From: Melastoma dodecandrum
Lineage: Eukaryota; Streptophyta; Magnoliopsida; Myrtales; Melastomataceae
Assembly (NCBI GenBank): GCA_029817715.1
Contig: JARUPY010000090.1
Span: 1-64,000 of the forward strand
Direction of reading: 5' to 3'
DNA length: 64,000 nucleotides
Shown one piece after another: positions 38,173-46,849 of this stretch. A program made the position numbers and the translations under genes. A model generated the notes under the pieces. That model was not told the origin of the DNA, did no database searches, and was given only the letters and a program-made list of their open reading frames with translations. Every line of letters begins with the position of its first letter. Position 1 is the first letter of the stretch.

Positions 38173-40989
38173 ATGGATCAGCCTGAAGCACGTACGGCAA
38201 CAGGAACTAGAGACCCGTCCATGAGGACATCCTCGCCTGGCCGGCTGCGCTCGCTTTTGATGGACAGTGCAGAACCGGTGCTGCTGCTTGGTGCTGGTGC
38301 CTCAATTACATCCGGAATCCCAGCTGCAGCCAAAACAGTCGAGAAGGTGGCCCGCTGGGCGTGGTGCAAGGAAAACGGCCGCCATCCTGACGATTACACC
38401 ATTCGTCGGTCCGATTATTGGCCGTGGTTGACTGGCCAACCGTGGTTCAAGGCGGACCTCTCTCCCGCTGACCTCTATCCTGACGCCATCGATAAGCTCT
38501 TAGGAGTAAAAAGCGATCGGCGCGAATTTTTCGAAAAGCTGATCAACCCGCTCGAAGTGCCCCCTTCGCGGGGCTATGTCGCCCTCACGCAAATCCTCCA
38601 TCAGGGATGGATCTCTACCGTCCTCACCACCAACTTCGATCAATGTCTTGAACGGGCCGCAATCCAGCAGAACCGACCCCACCGACTAGTCAGCATCAGC
38701 ACGCCGGCTGACTACGTAATGTTCAACTCCGCGCCGCACGACCCGCAGGTCGTATTTCTCCATGGGTCCGTAAAGCATTACACCGACAAGAACCTGACCG
38801 ACGAGATCCAATCGCTTGATCCGCCTCTGGTCGAGCGCTTGCAGCCCCTACTTCGCGATCATCCCGTCATCGCGGTTGGCTATCGCGGCGCAGAGGCCTC
38901 GGTGATGAACGATCTTTTCTTAAAGCAAGCGAAGTCCGGCGGCTTTATACATGGCGTCTACTGGTGTGTCCTCGAGGACGACTTGGCCGGCCCTCACTCG
39001 CCATACGTCGAGCAGTTGGCGAATGCAATCGGCAGCAATTTCCAGCTAGTCCCGGTCCGAGGCTTCGATGACCTGTTCGAAAAGGACCTGCTGGCCAGCA
39101 TGATCGCCGCTGGGGCACGGCCGACACGCCGTCCTTCCGGCCACAGCGTTAGTGGGATGCCTGCCGACATGCGTCCGCTCGACGGCCTCGACGTGTCCGG
39201 GTTCGAGCAGCCGCTGCTGCAGGCACGCTTGCGGCAGTACGCAGACCGGACCGACCTCTGGAGGCCGGGCGACGTTGACGCCGCCTGGGTAGAAGAGATG
39301 ACTGACCGGCTCGACTTGGTGCGGCCAGTCGGCGGAAGCGTCGCCCCGACGCTCGCGGGTTGGCTGCTTTTTTCACGAAATCCTTCCGCCGAATTTCCGC
39401 AAGCCCGAGTCGAGTTTCGCGCGACGGGTCCTGGCCACTGGCTCCGCGCCCGCTTCGGGGAGGATGTCGAGTTCGAGACTACCACTCAAGACGGCGAGTT
39501 CTCGGTACGGCGGACCATTACCGGCAACCTGTGGAGTCAACTCGATGAACTGATTGATCTCCTGGCGCTGGTGAACTTCCAGTTCAGGCTGAAGGCTGAG
39601 GTATCGCGCACTGTGAATGCGTACAACGCCATCGCCATCAAAGAAATGCTCGTCAACGCGATCGTGCACCGCGACTATGACCGAGACGAGGCTGTCCACG
39701 TCCTCGCTGAACCGAAATCGATTAGGGTCATCAGTCCCGGCGGCCTGATCAATGAGATTGCGGTCCAGGTCGGCGAACAGTCATTCCAGGACGCGATCGC
39801 GGAGCGGACAAGCCCAATCAAGGGCTATCGTAACCCCGCCATATCGGACCTCTTCTATGGGGGCGGCCAGATGGACCGTCGGGGGTCAGGCCTCTCGGAC
39901 ATGGTTCTCACGACGGTGAACAACAACGGGTCGGTGAGCTTCGGGCCATCGGCCGACAATACCCATTTTACGGTAATCATCGAGGCGCGGCCGGAAGCCG
40001 TCGATGAGATCACCAATACCGCGCTACCGATTGCCGAGGAAACTGTCCGATATTCATCAAATCTGATCCCGATCGAGACCATGCCGGCCAAGATTTGGCA
40101 CGCCGCTACCGACGCCGGATCAAACCGGAGCTTTTATCGAGCTGCAGAGGGTCTGGCAGTCCCACCGGGCCATGTGAGCGACGGCCGATTCTACTCCTTC
40201 TACGACCTGGAGGAGCTCGCCGAGACGATGGTCACGCCATTCGATCCCGGCGAGATCGAGGCCTTGGACTTCGACGAGCTGATCGCGTTGCCGAGCGGCG
40301 AGTCGATCGCGTTGAAGTTGCTTCACGAATTGCTTTTCGAGCACCTGAAATCAAAGGGACTTCAGATTGAATATGACCGCCGACGCGCCTACTTTGCGCG
40401 GGGTGACGAGCCGGAGCTCAAGGTCAGCTATCAAGGGCGCGTCCGCAAAGCGACCCGAACTGTAGTCAAGGCGCGCACCAAGCGCGAATCCAATGACATC
40501 GTCTACTACGAGCACAAGGCGGTCAGCTTCTCCGTCATGCGCTTCGATGGCGACTGGGCTATCGTTTTGACCCCCGGATATGCCTTCACTCGGGACGGCG
40601 TCCGCAACCCGATCAGCCGGGAGAGGACCAACGCGCTCTCCACCCGGCGCGCCGCCCGAGACTTCAATCCGAGCGTTCTCCAAGACGTATCGTTCTGGCT
40701 CGCGATCTTATCCGGCGAAGCCGAGGGCCTATTCGCCATCGAGCATCGCCCGGATAACGACCTCGCCCGGTTTGCTCCATCCGTCCTCCTTTCACACCGC
40801 ACGCCGACGATCTCGTTCAACGTGTCGGCGTTTGACGAGCTCGCCCAGCGCGACACGGAGATCGACGAGGACCTCCAGAGGCTCGACGCCGAACTGGAAG
40901 CACTCGCGCTCGAGCCCGACGACGACGCCGAAGGCACCCGGCCAGAACGAGATAGTCCAAGCGACGATGGCTCAGACGATGTCGATTGA
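38173..40989 (+). CDS. SIR2 / GHKL-ATPase-like / APAZ protein, argonaute partner
   Basis: 938 residues from the ATG at 38173 (GTG 38137 and ATG 38221 are alternatives). Residues ~30-310 are a SIR2 domain: VLLLGAGASITSGIP, LTTNFDQCLE, VVFLHGSV and VIAVGYRG keep the NAD-binding and catalytic Asn/His positions, so it should hydrolyse NAD+. Residues ~385-605 resemble the C-terminal ATPase of RecG-like/AlbA-type regulators: PTLAGWLLFSRNP, KEMLVNAIVHRDYD (N-box), SPGGLINE, RNPAISDLF and RRGSGLSDM. The rest (~625-905) is consistent with APAZ, which replaces the N and PAZ domains in short-argonaute systems; APAZ is assigned from the context and the YYEHKAVSFSVMRF...DWAIVLTPGYAF pattern. The 3' end overlaps the argonaute gene by 23 nt. 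Confidence 0.82.
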   Translation: MDQPEARTATGTRDPSMRTSSPGRLRSLLMDSAEPVLLLGAGASITSGIPAAAKTVEKVARWAWCKENGRHPDDYTIRRSDYWPWLTGQPWFKADLSPADLYPDAIDKLLGVKSDRREFFEKLINPLEVPPSRGYVALTQILHQGWISTVLTTNFDQCLERAAIQQNRPHRLVSISTPADYVMFNSAPHDPQVVFLHGSVKHYTDKNLTDEIQSLDPPLVERLQPLLRDHPVIAVGYRGAEASVMNDLFLKQAKSGGFIHGVYWCVLEDDLAGPHSPYVEQLANAIGSNFQLVPVRGFDDLFEKDLLASMIAAGARPTRRPSGHSVSGMPADMRPLDGLDVSGFEQPLLQARLRQYADRTDLWRPGDVDAAWVEEMTDRLDLVRPVGGSVAPTLAGWLLFSRNPSAEFPQARVEFRATGPGHWLRARFGEDVEFETTTQDGEFSVRRTITGNLWSQLDELIDLLALVNFQFRLKAEVSRTVNAYNAIAIKEMLVNAIVHRDYDRDEAVHVLAEPKSIRVISPGGLINEIAVQVGEQSFQDAIAERTSPIKGYRNPAISDLFYGGGQMDRRGSGLSDMVLTTVNNNGSVSFGPSADNTHFTVIIEARPEAVDEITNTALPIAEETVRYSSNLIPIETMPAKIWHAATDAGSNRSFYRAAEGLAVPPGHVSDGRFYSFYDLEELAETMVTPFDPGEIEALDFDELIALPSGESIALKLLHELLFEHLKSKGLQIEYDRRRAYFARGDEPELKVSYQGRVRKATRTVVKARTKRESNDIVYYEHKAVSFSVMRFDGDWAIVLTPGYAFTRDGVRNPISRERTNALSTRRAARDFNPSVLQDVSFWLAILSGEAEGLFAIEHRPDNDLARFAPSVLLSHRTPTISFNVSAFDELAQRDTEIDEDLQRLDAELEALALEPDDDAEGTRPERDSPSDDGSDDVD

Positions 40990-42478
40990 GCTCGCCATTG
41001 TTGAACTGTCTCCACCGCGGCTTCAGTTTGGGGGCGCGAGCACGCATTCCGATCCCAAGGTCGGGCTCCTCTCTGCGGGCCCCTTCGACCTGCGCTTCGG
41101 GTCCGCCCGAAAAGACCATGTCCATGTCGGTATTATCGGGCCAGCGGAGCAGGTAGAGGCAGCTCGACGCTGGCTGGAACGCTGCAGCCGGGAAATACCC
41201 GTGCTGGGCGAACCCAGCTTGCTTAAAAAGCCCTTCCCTAGTTTCGAGGTAGCTTTCCATAAGAAGCTAATCGCTCCCGATGCGTCCTCTGTAGCGCTCA
41301 GCTCGGACAGCCACGACGGACTCATTCACGCCTTGCAGGGTGACCCCTATCAGGCATTCCAACGTGTAGTTGACCTCTACGCCGATGCGCATGCGCGCCT
41401 CGCGTCGCGCGATCTGAACCGTCCCGACATCGTGTTGATGTGCATCCCGGACGACGTCTTCAGCAAAATAAGCTCGGTTGAACGGCAAGCCACAGAAGCA
41501 GAGCGGAAACGTGCAAAGGAGATCCGGCGCACGCGTCCAAGCGGTCAGCTCGACCTATTCGACACCCTTGATGAGATCGAGCAGACACCCGAGGACTTCC
41601 TCAAACGGGACCTTCGTCTCGCGCTCAAAGCACGCGCCCTTCGAAGTCGGCTACCGATCCAGCTGGTCACAGACGCTCTACTGACCGATACCGCGAAAAG
41701 CCAGGATCCGGCCACCCGAGCGTGGAACTTTGCAGTTGGACTTTACTATAAGGGCGGCGGCGTACCCTGGCGACTGCCGCCGACAGGGCCGGATACGTGC
41801 TTCGTTGGCATTAGCTTCCATCACTTTAGAACAACGCAGCGCGCAATTGTCCGCTCTAGCCTAGCACAGGCTTTCTCGAGCGACGGTGAAGGGTTCGCCA
41901 TCCGCGGACAGGGTGTTCCCGTCGAGCCCGAACAGCGTCGCAACGTGCACCTCTCGGAGCAGCAGGCGTTTGAACTCGCCCAGAACGTGCTCGCCGAATA
42001 CGAGCTGCGCACGGGTGGTGCACCGCTCCGAGTCGTGCTGCACAAGACCTCTTATTTCGACCCCGGCGAGCAGGCGGGTTTCGCCGCGGCGCTCAAGGAT
42101 ACGCCTATCGTTTCGATGGTAACCCTCGTACCCAGCCTGTTTCGGCTGCTGCGGTATGGGTCATACCCCCCGAAAGTCGGGACGGTATGCACAGTCAACC
42201 GAGACCGATCTTTTCTTTTCACGTCGGGTTTCATGCCCGAGCTCGGCACCTACCCGGGCCCGCACGTGCCCCAGCCGTTCGAGGTCCGTTGTCTCGGCAC
42301 GGAGAGCGACGTCGCTGCAGCGCAGGACGTTCTTAATCTGACGCGGATGAACTGGAATACCGCCGACATTCGGGGAAAATGGCCCGTGTCGTTATCCTTT
42401 GCGCGTAGAGTCGGCGGTATTCTGGACGAGTACGGCGATGACGACCTCGCCGAAACCTCGTTTCGCTATTTCGTGTAA
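40967..42478 (+). CDS. short prokaryotic argonaute (MID-PIWI), catalytically inactive type
   Basis: 503 residues from the ATG at 40967 (ATG 40979 also possible). It lacks N and PAZ domains. DIVLMCIPDDVF and RLPIQLVTDALL belong to the MID domain; AWNFAVGLYYKGGGVPWRL is the conserved argonaute motif at the MID-PIWI border. PIWI begins with CFVGISFHHFR, where the first catalytic Asp (GIDxxH in active enzymes) is Ser283; the later RVVLHKTSYF segment carries HKTS in place of the second catalytic position. It should bind guide and target without cutting. It is translationally coupled to the SIR2-APAZ partner, the arrangement of SPARSA-type immunity, where target recognition triggers NAD+ loss. Confidence 0.88.
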   Translation: MAQTMSIELAIVELSPPRLQFGGASTHSDPKVGLLSAGPFDLRFGSARKDHVHVGIIGPAEQVEAARRWLERCSREIPVLGEPSLLKKPFPSFEVAFHKKLIAPDASSVALSSDSHDGLIHALQGDPYQAFQRVVDLYADAHARLASRDLNRPDIVLMCIPDDVFSKISSVERQATEAERKRAKEIRRTRPSGQLDLFDTLDEIEQTPEDFLKRDLRLALKARALRSRLPIQLVTDALLTDTAKSQDPATRAWNFAVGLYYKGGGVPWRLPPTGPDTCFVGISFHHFRTTQRAIVRSSLAQAFSSDGEGFAIRGQGVPVEPEQRRNVHLSEQQAFELAQNVLAEYELRTGGAPLRVVLHKTSYFDPGEQAGFAAALKDTPIVSMVTLVPSLFRLLRYGSYPPKVGTVCTVNRDRSFLFTSGFMPELGTYPGPHVPQPFEVRCLGTESDVAAAQDVLNLTRMNWNTADIRGKWPVSLSFARRVGGILDEYGDDDLAETSFRYFV

Positions 42479-42613
42479 CACACTACGTCTTCGGGGCGCT
42501 AGGTTTCAAAATTGGCGGAGTGATCTTGCGGGATCTGAATTGCTCAAGCCACGTCTGTGCGCCCTATTGCTTTGATCGAAGCGATCGGGATGCTGTCGAT
42601 CAGGCAGTGTTGC

Positions 42614-42754
42614 ATGATCGCCTTTGATAACTTGGTGCCAGGAGCGCGCGTGCGAGGCCTCGATCCAACGGGCATCGGGGAAATCGTTCAGGTCTCTCGC
42701 TTTGGCGCCGATGCGTTGAACTTGATCTTTCGCGTAAACGGCAAAGTCGGCGTC
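42614..42754 (+). pseudogene. N-terminal fragment resembling a SNF2-type defence helicase
   Basis: About 45 codons open with an ATG and read IAFDNLVPGARVRGLDP then IVQVSRFGADALNLIF and NGKVG. This resembles the start of large SNF2-like helicases found in phage-defence loci (FDNLxPGxxVxGL...). After NGKVG the similarity ends and the frame runs into unrelated sequence. The match is from memory and is weak, but a truncated second defence gene fits the location. Confidence 0.4.
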
Positions 42755-42949
42755 AACTCGGCCATGCGGCCGGCCCGCCCGTCGAGACGCTCGCCGACTT
42801 CCGCGAGCTCATGAAGCGGCTCAGGGTAGGCCGGCGCAAGCCGATCGCGCGTTCGCCTTTGAACGGCAAATCGGCCATGACGCCGCGGTCGCGCGCGTTC
42901 GCCTTCCACGACCAATTCGTCCAGCGGCTTCGGGCCTTGCCGTCCGAGC

Positions 42950-43110
42950 GACATTGCGGGCTGGCCCGAGGTGGCGCGCGAGCTGGCGCCTACGGCGCTA
43001 AGAAGCGACGAGCGCCAGCTCTACAACGAGACCTGGCGCCAATTCCGCTGGGAGCTCGGCCTGCTCGGCGGCAGCACGCGCCGGCGGCTTGAGCTGAAGC
43101 GGGGATCGTG
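42950..43110 (+). pseudogene. unidentified C-terminal gene remnant left of the IS element
   Basis: One frame ends GWPEVARELAPTALRSDE, then RQLYNETWRQFRWELGLLGG and RRRLELKRGS before TGA at 43108-43110. Composition is protein-like but there is no start in this frame, and the preceding 200 bp give no continuous gene. Family not recognised. Confidence 0.35.
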
Positions 43111-43906
43111 ATTCAGACCGCCATCAGCGGGAGGGGTCATGAGCGCTTTGTTTTGGTTGTCGGAGACGCAATGGGCGGCGATCGAGCCTCACCTTCCGAC
43201 GAACCAGCCTGGCGCGCGGAGGGTCGACGATCGCAGGGTCATTTCCGGCATCGTTCACGTCCTGAAGGTGGGCTGCCGCTGGTGTGATTGTCCGGCTGAG
43301 TACGGGCCGTCGACCACCGTCTACAATCGCTTCAATCGTTGGTCGCGGCGACGCTTTTGGGACCGATTGCTCGAGGCGCTGGCGGCTTGTGATGCGGTCC
43401 CGAAGAGCACGGCGATCGACTCGACCTACATCAAAGCCCAGCGCGCCGCGTTCGGGGGAAAAGGGGGGCGCGGGCGCAGGCGATCGGCCCCTCGCGCGGC
43501 GGCCAGACCACCAAGATCCACGCGCTCACCGACGTCGTCGGGCGACCCTATGCCGTCACGCTCACGCCGGGCAACGTCGCCGACGTGAGCGCCGCTCCCG
43601 CGCTTCTCGAGCGCGCCGTCGGGGCAAAGCACATCCTCGCCGACAAGGGCTATGACGCCGACGCTCTGCGGCGCACGATCCGTGGCGCCGGAGCCGTGCC
43701 GGTCATCCCCGGTCGTCGAACGCGAACGACGCCGATCCGCTACGACCGCACGCGCTACAAGGAGCGCCATCTCGTCGAGAACGCCTTCTGCAGGCTGAAG
43801 GACTTCAGGCGCGTCGCCACTCGCTACGACAAGCTCGCTGCGAACTTCCTCTCAGCCGTCGCCATCGCAACGCTCGTCGCCTACTGGCTGTGATTGAGTC
43901 CGGAGC
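43110..43906 (+). mobile_element. IS5-family element (IS427-like group)
   Basis: About 0.8 kb, carrying one frameshifted transposase gene. Likely ends: GTGATTCAGACCGCC on the left and GATTGAGTCCGGAGCC on the right, which are only imperfectly inverted, so the borders are approximate. The right border abuts CTAG at 43907-43910, a typical IS5 target sequence, and coincides with the stop codon of the next gene. Confidence 0.7.
43139..43893 (+). CDS. IS5/IS427-type transposase made by frameshifting
   Basis: DDE transposase split in two overlapping frames. OrfA (43139 on) reads MSALFWLSETQWAAIEPHLP and GCRWCDCPAEYGPSTTVYNRFNRWS with AIDSTYIKA (first catalytic Asp). OrfB, read in the -1 frame, continues QTTKIHALTDVVGRPYAV, HILADKGYDADALR (second Asp) and KERHLVENAFCRLKDFRRVATRYDK (Glu). 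The switch falls at a run of five G, four A and six G (43454-43468), a classic slippery stretch in this group. The programmed product is about 250 residues, so the element appears intact. Confidence 0.85.
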
Positions 43907-45913
43907 CTAGACGTTTTTCTTCGAGACCTCTTCGGCGATGGCCTCGCGCTCGGCGGATTCCGCGGCCTCAGTCGCCTCCCGCTCCGCCGCCGCCTTGGCG
44001 AGCCGGCGATTGCGCTCCTTGGTGACGAACCACGGCTCCTCGAGCCGATAGGGAGCGTGCGGCGCGGGATCCTCTTTCAGGAGCGGCTTGCAGTCCTTCG
44101 CCGGCACCAATTGCAGGATTTCATCCTGTCCGGGAGGATCGAAGGTCGGCCAGGCTTTTGGCAGCTCCGGACGCTTGAAAGGCTCGGCGGTCTCAGGCAA
44201 ACCCGCAAGGCGACGCGTCTCGCGTTCTTCTGCCTGACGGCGACGCTCGGCTGCGACCTTGCGCTGGAACTTGGTCGTCGTCTTTTTTCCATCGTCATCA
44301 TGGACCTCCCAGGGTCCGAGGCCCGTCTCGAAGCTCGAGGCCTCTTCACGCATGACGCTCGCGACATCGCCAAGGGGATCAGGGATCCCGGCCGCCTTCT
44401 TCGCCGAGCGGATCATCGCCATCAGCCCCAGCGGCTCGCGGGTGATCATGGTGAAGTCGGTGTCGCCTGTCGACATCACCGGCATGAAGCCATGCGCCGC
44501 CCAGTCGTTGAAGCCGCGCTCTTCGACCCCGTCACGCCAGAACGCCATCTCGGCAGAGACCGGATCCTTCGCGGACGACGCCGCAAGCCCGGTCCGGGCG
44601 GAAGCGATCGCCAACTGGGCGAAGGCAAAGCAGCGAGCCTGCTCGAGCCCTTCGGCAAGGTCGGCGCCACGATAGGGAAAATAGAAGACGTCATCGTCAT
44701 GCAGATGATCGTGCTTCGGGGCGAAGGGGAAGAACGAGCGCACCCGCCGATAGGCGGCCGTACACCAGGCGGCATCGAAGACGCCGCCTGTCGGGTAAGG
44801 CGCAAACGCCGCCGGCGTGTCGCCGACCGCGCCCGGAAGCACGGTCGGAAACGTCGGACGCGACGGCTTGGCAGACGCTTCAGTCGATCCTTGGGCCGAC
44901 GAGGTCGGCATCCGCGCCTCGAGCAAAAGAGCTGCCTGAACCATCGACATCCCGGCGCAGCTCATGAAGCGCAGCGCGTGGCCCTCGACGATGCCGAAGA
45001 AGGGCAGCGACATAACCGCTGCATCGAAGGTCGACCCGCTCAGCCTTGCAAGGTCCAAGGATTCGACGGTGCGGGCGAGCATCTCCTCGGCAAAGGAGAA
45101 GGGATCGTCTGGATCGACGAGCGGCTCGCCTTCGGCGAGCACGCGACCGATACGGTCCGGGTCGGCCTCAAGCATGAGGCGAAGCGCGTTCGCCACGCCA
45201 ACGTCTGGCTCGGGCCCGGCCGTGCCTAAGCGCCACTCGGCCGGCAACATGTCGACGCCAGCCAGGACGAGGTCGGGCGCGACAGGACCGAGCGCGCCGT
45301 CAAAGCGCGCGGCCTCGCGCGCGCGGCCCGCATCGTCTATCGTGTTCTGGAGATGCAGGTAGGTAGCAAGGAGCTGGCGGAAGCGCGGGATCCGCGGAAA
45401 GTCGCCAGCGACCACAAGGCGCTTCGAGGCGAGATCGAAACGCGATATCGGCAGGGCGCATGCGAAATCGTAATCGCGGCGACCGCCCTCCTGCCGGACG
45501 ACACCGGAACCGGTCGCCTCGATGTAGCTGCACCAGCGGTCGAGACCGAAGAGAGCAGCGCAGGCCTCGTCCTGGAACGGGTTGAGGCGACCCAACTCCA
45601 GGGTCGGATCAATCCTGGCGACCTCGGCCAGCAGCACGTCGGCGCGCGAGATCGCCGGGGCGGCCGGTCCTTCGACCAGCGCCGGCTGGCGTCTCGACTC
45701 GCTCGCCACCAAAGCGGTACCGGGCAGCTTCTCGAGGGAGCGCTCCGCCTTGAGAGGCTTCGCCTCTTGAACGGTTGGCGTCGGCTCCGAGATCTTCGCC
45801 GGCTTCTTGACTTCGCCAGGCTTGTCGCCTCCGGGCATGGCAAACACGCCGCCAATCGCCCCGAGAGGACGCTTGGCTTTCAGGCGGCCGAAATTGCCAG
45901 GCGATTTCGTCAC
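43907..45913 (-). CDS. large hypothetical protein of the mobile region
   Basis: 668 residues from a GTG at 45913. No signal or membrane segments. The first ~80 residues are low-complexity and basic; residues ~85-470 look folded (RADVLLAEVARIDPTLELGRLNPFQDEACAALFG; FPFAPKHDHLHDDDVFYFPYRGADLAEGLEQA), and the end is charged coiled coil (RRLAKAAAEREATEAAESAE). I do not recognise the family. The IS5 element stops right at its 3' end. It follows the gene upstream in the same direction and may share an operon with it. Confidence 0.65.
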   Translation of the reverse strand: MTKSPGNFGRLKAKRPLGAIGGVFAMPGGDKPGEVKKPAKISEPTPTVQEAKPLKAERSLEKLPGTALVASESRRQPALVEGPAAPAISRADVLLAEVARIDPTLELGRLNPFQDEACAALFGLDRWCSYIEATGSGVVRQEGGRRDYDFACALPISRFDLASKRLVVAGDFPRIPRFRQLLATYLHLQNTIDDAGRAREAARFDGALGPVAPDLVLAGVDMLPAEWRLGTAGPEPDVGVANALRLMLEADPDRIGRVLAEGEPLVDPDDPFSFAEEMLARTVESLDLARLSGSTFDAAVMSLPFFGIVEGHALRFMSCAGMSMVQAALLLEARMPTSSAQGSTEASAKPSRPTFPTVLPGAVGDTPAAFAPYPTGGVFDAAWCTAAYRRVRSFFPFAPKHDHLHDDDVFYFPYRGADLAEGLEQARCFAFAQLAIASARTGLAASSAKDPVSAEMAFWRDGVEERGFNDWAAHGFMPVMSTGDTDFTMITREPLGLMAMIRSAKKAAGIPDPLGDVASVMREEASSFETGLGPWEVHDDDGKKTTTKFQRKVAAERRRQAEERETRRLAGLPETAEPFKRPELPKAWPTFDPPGQDEILQLVPAKDCKPLLKEDPAPHAPYRLEEPWFVTKERNRRLAKAAAEREATEAAESAEREAIAEEVSKKNV

Positions 45914-46733
45914 GATGCGGTCTCTTCTGTCGTCTTCTCTCTTTTGCCGTCTTTTCCGTTGTCGTCTTGATCAGCCGCGGCGCGGCGAGGCGACGACGAG
46001 AGAGGTCAGACTTCGAGGCCGGCGGCACATAGGCAATGCCCTTGGCCTTGGCCTCCTTCTTCAGCTTTTCCTGTTCGCGCTTGGCGCGACGCGCCACGAG
46101 ATCACGGCGCGGGCGCACGACCTCGCCATCGCGAACCGTTACGGCGGCGGTATGAGCGCGATGCGCGACCGGCCTTTTCAGGTCGAACTGCAGGAAGACC
46201 CGACGAACCGCCTCGAGCAACATGTTCTCGGTAACGAGCACCGAAACATCGCGGATCGCGGCGCGCCGCGGCTCGAGCCGGTCCAAGGCGGCGACCGAAG
46301 GTTTCTTCGCGCCAGGACGATCCGCCTGGTCGGCGGCGCTCTGCGCCGAAGGCTCGAGCGCCGCCGCGCGCTGGCGCTCGAGGAGCTCGACATGAGCCGG
46401 CGACAACGCGGCACAGACCTTCGGCAGAATCGCCTCAGCGAGATGCTCGTGGGGCCGCATGTCCTCGATGATGCCCAAGATCGCCGCCTCGCAGCGCTCG
46501 ACAAATGGAATCATCTCCTCGAAGTCGATGATCTTCAAAGGGCCCTTCTTGCGGCGGGGATCATCGGCGGCCGCGCCGTCATCTTCCGACAACGATTCGA
46601 CGATCGCCCAGCCGGCCGCGGCCTCGGCCAGCCAATCGTCGTCAGCAGTCGCGGCGACATAGCCTTGGGCGCGAAGCGCCCGCTTGCCGCGAAGCATCCT
46701 GGCGGAATCAAGGAGCCTATCGATACGGCGCAC
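45609..46733 (-). CDS. hypothetical protein, probable 3' frameshift
   Basis: An open frame of 374 residues. The first ~250 look genuine: MRRIDRLLDSARMLRGKRALRAQGYVAA, KIIDFEEMIPFVERCEAAILGIIEDMRP, and ENMLLEAVRRVFLQFDLKRP. Past about 45,990 the frame becomes an Arg-rich shadow of the next gene. In another frame the end reads ADQDDNGKDGKREKTTEETAS and stops in a TGA that overlaps the GTG of the downstream gene, a typical coupled junction. So the real gene is probably 45910-46733 with one frameshift near 45,990. Function unknown. Confidence 0.5.
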   Translation of the reverse strand: MRRIDRLLDSARMLRGKRALRAQGYVAATADDDWLAEAAAGWAIVESLSEDDGAAADDPRRKKGPLKIIDFEEMIPFVERCEAAILGIIEDMRPHEHLAEAILPKVCAALSPAHVELLERQRAAALEPSAQSAADQADRPGAKKPSVAALDRLEPRRAAIRDVSVLVTENMLLEAVRRVFLQFDLKRPVAHRAHTAAVTVRDGEVVRPRRDLVARRAKREQEKLKKEAKAKGIAYVPPASKSDLSRRRLAAPRLIKTTTEKTAKERRRQKRPHRDEIAWQFRPPESQASSRGDWRRVCHARRRQAWRSQEAGEDLGADANRSRGEASQGGALPREAARYRFGGERVETPAGAGRRTGRPGDLARRRAAGRGRQD

Positions 46734-46849
46734 GCGGGACTCCCTGCGTCCTGGCTAACGGGGAGACACCAGTATCGGCGGGGACAAGTCCATGAGGAAA
46801 CAACATGGCGACAAGCGATAGCCGATTCGCAATCGGCGCCCAATCACTG

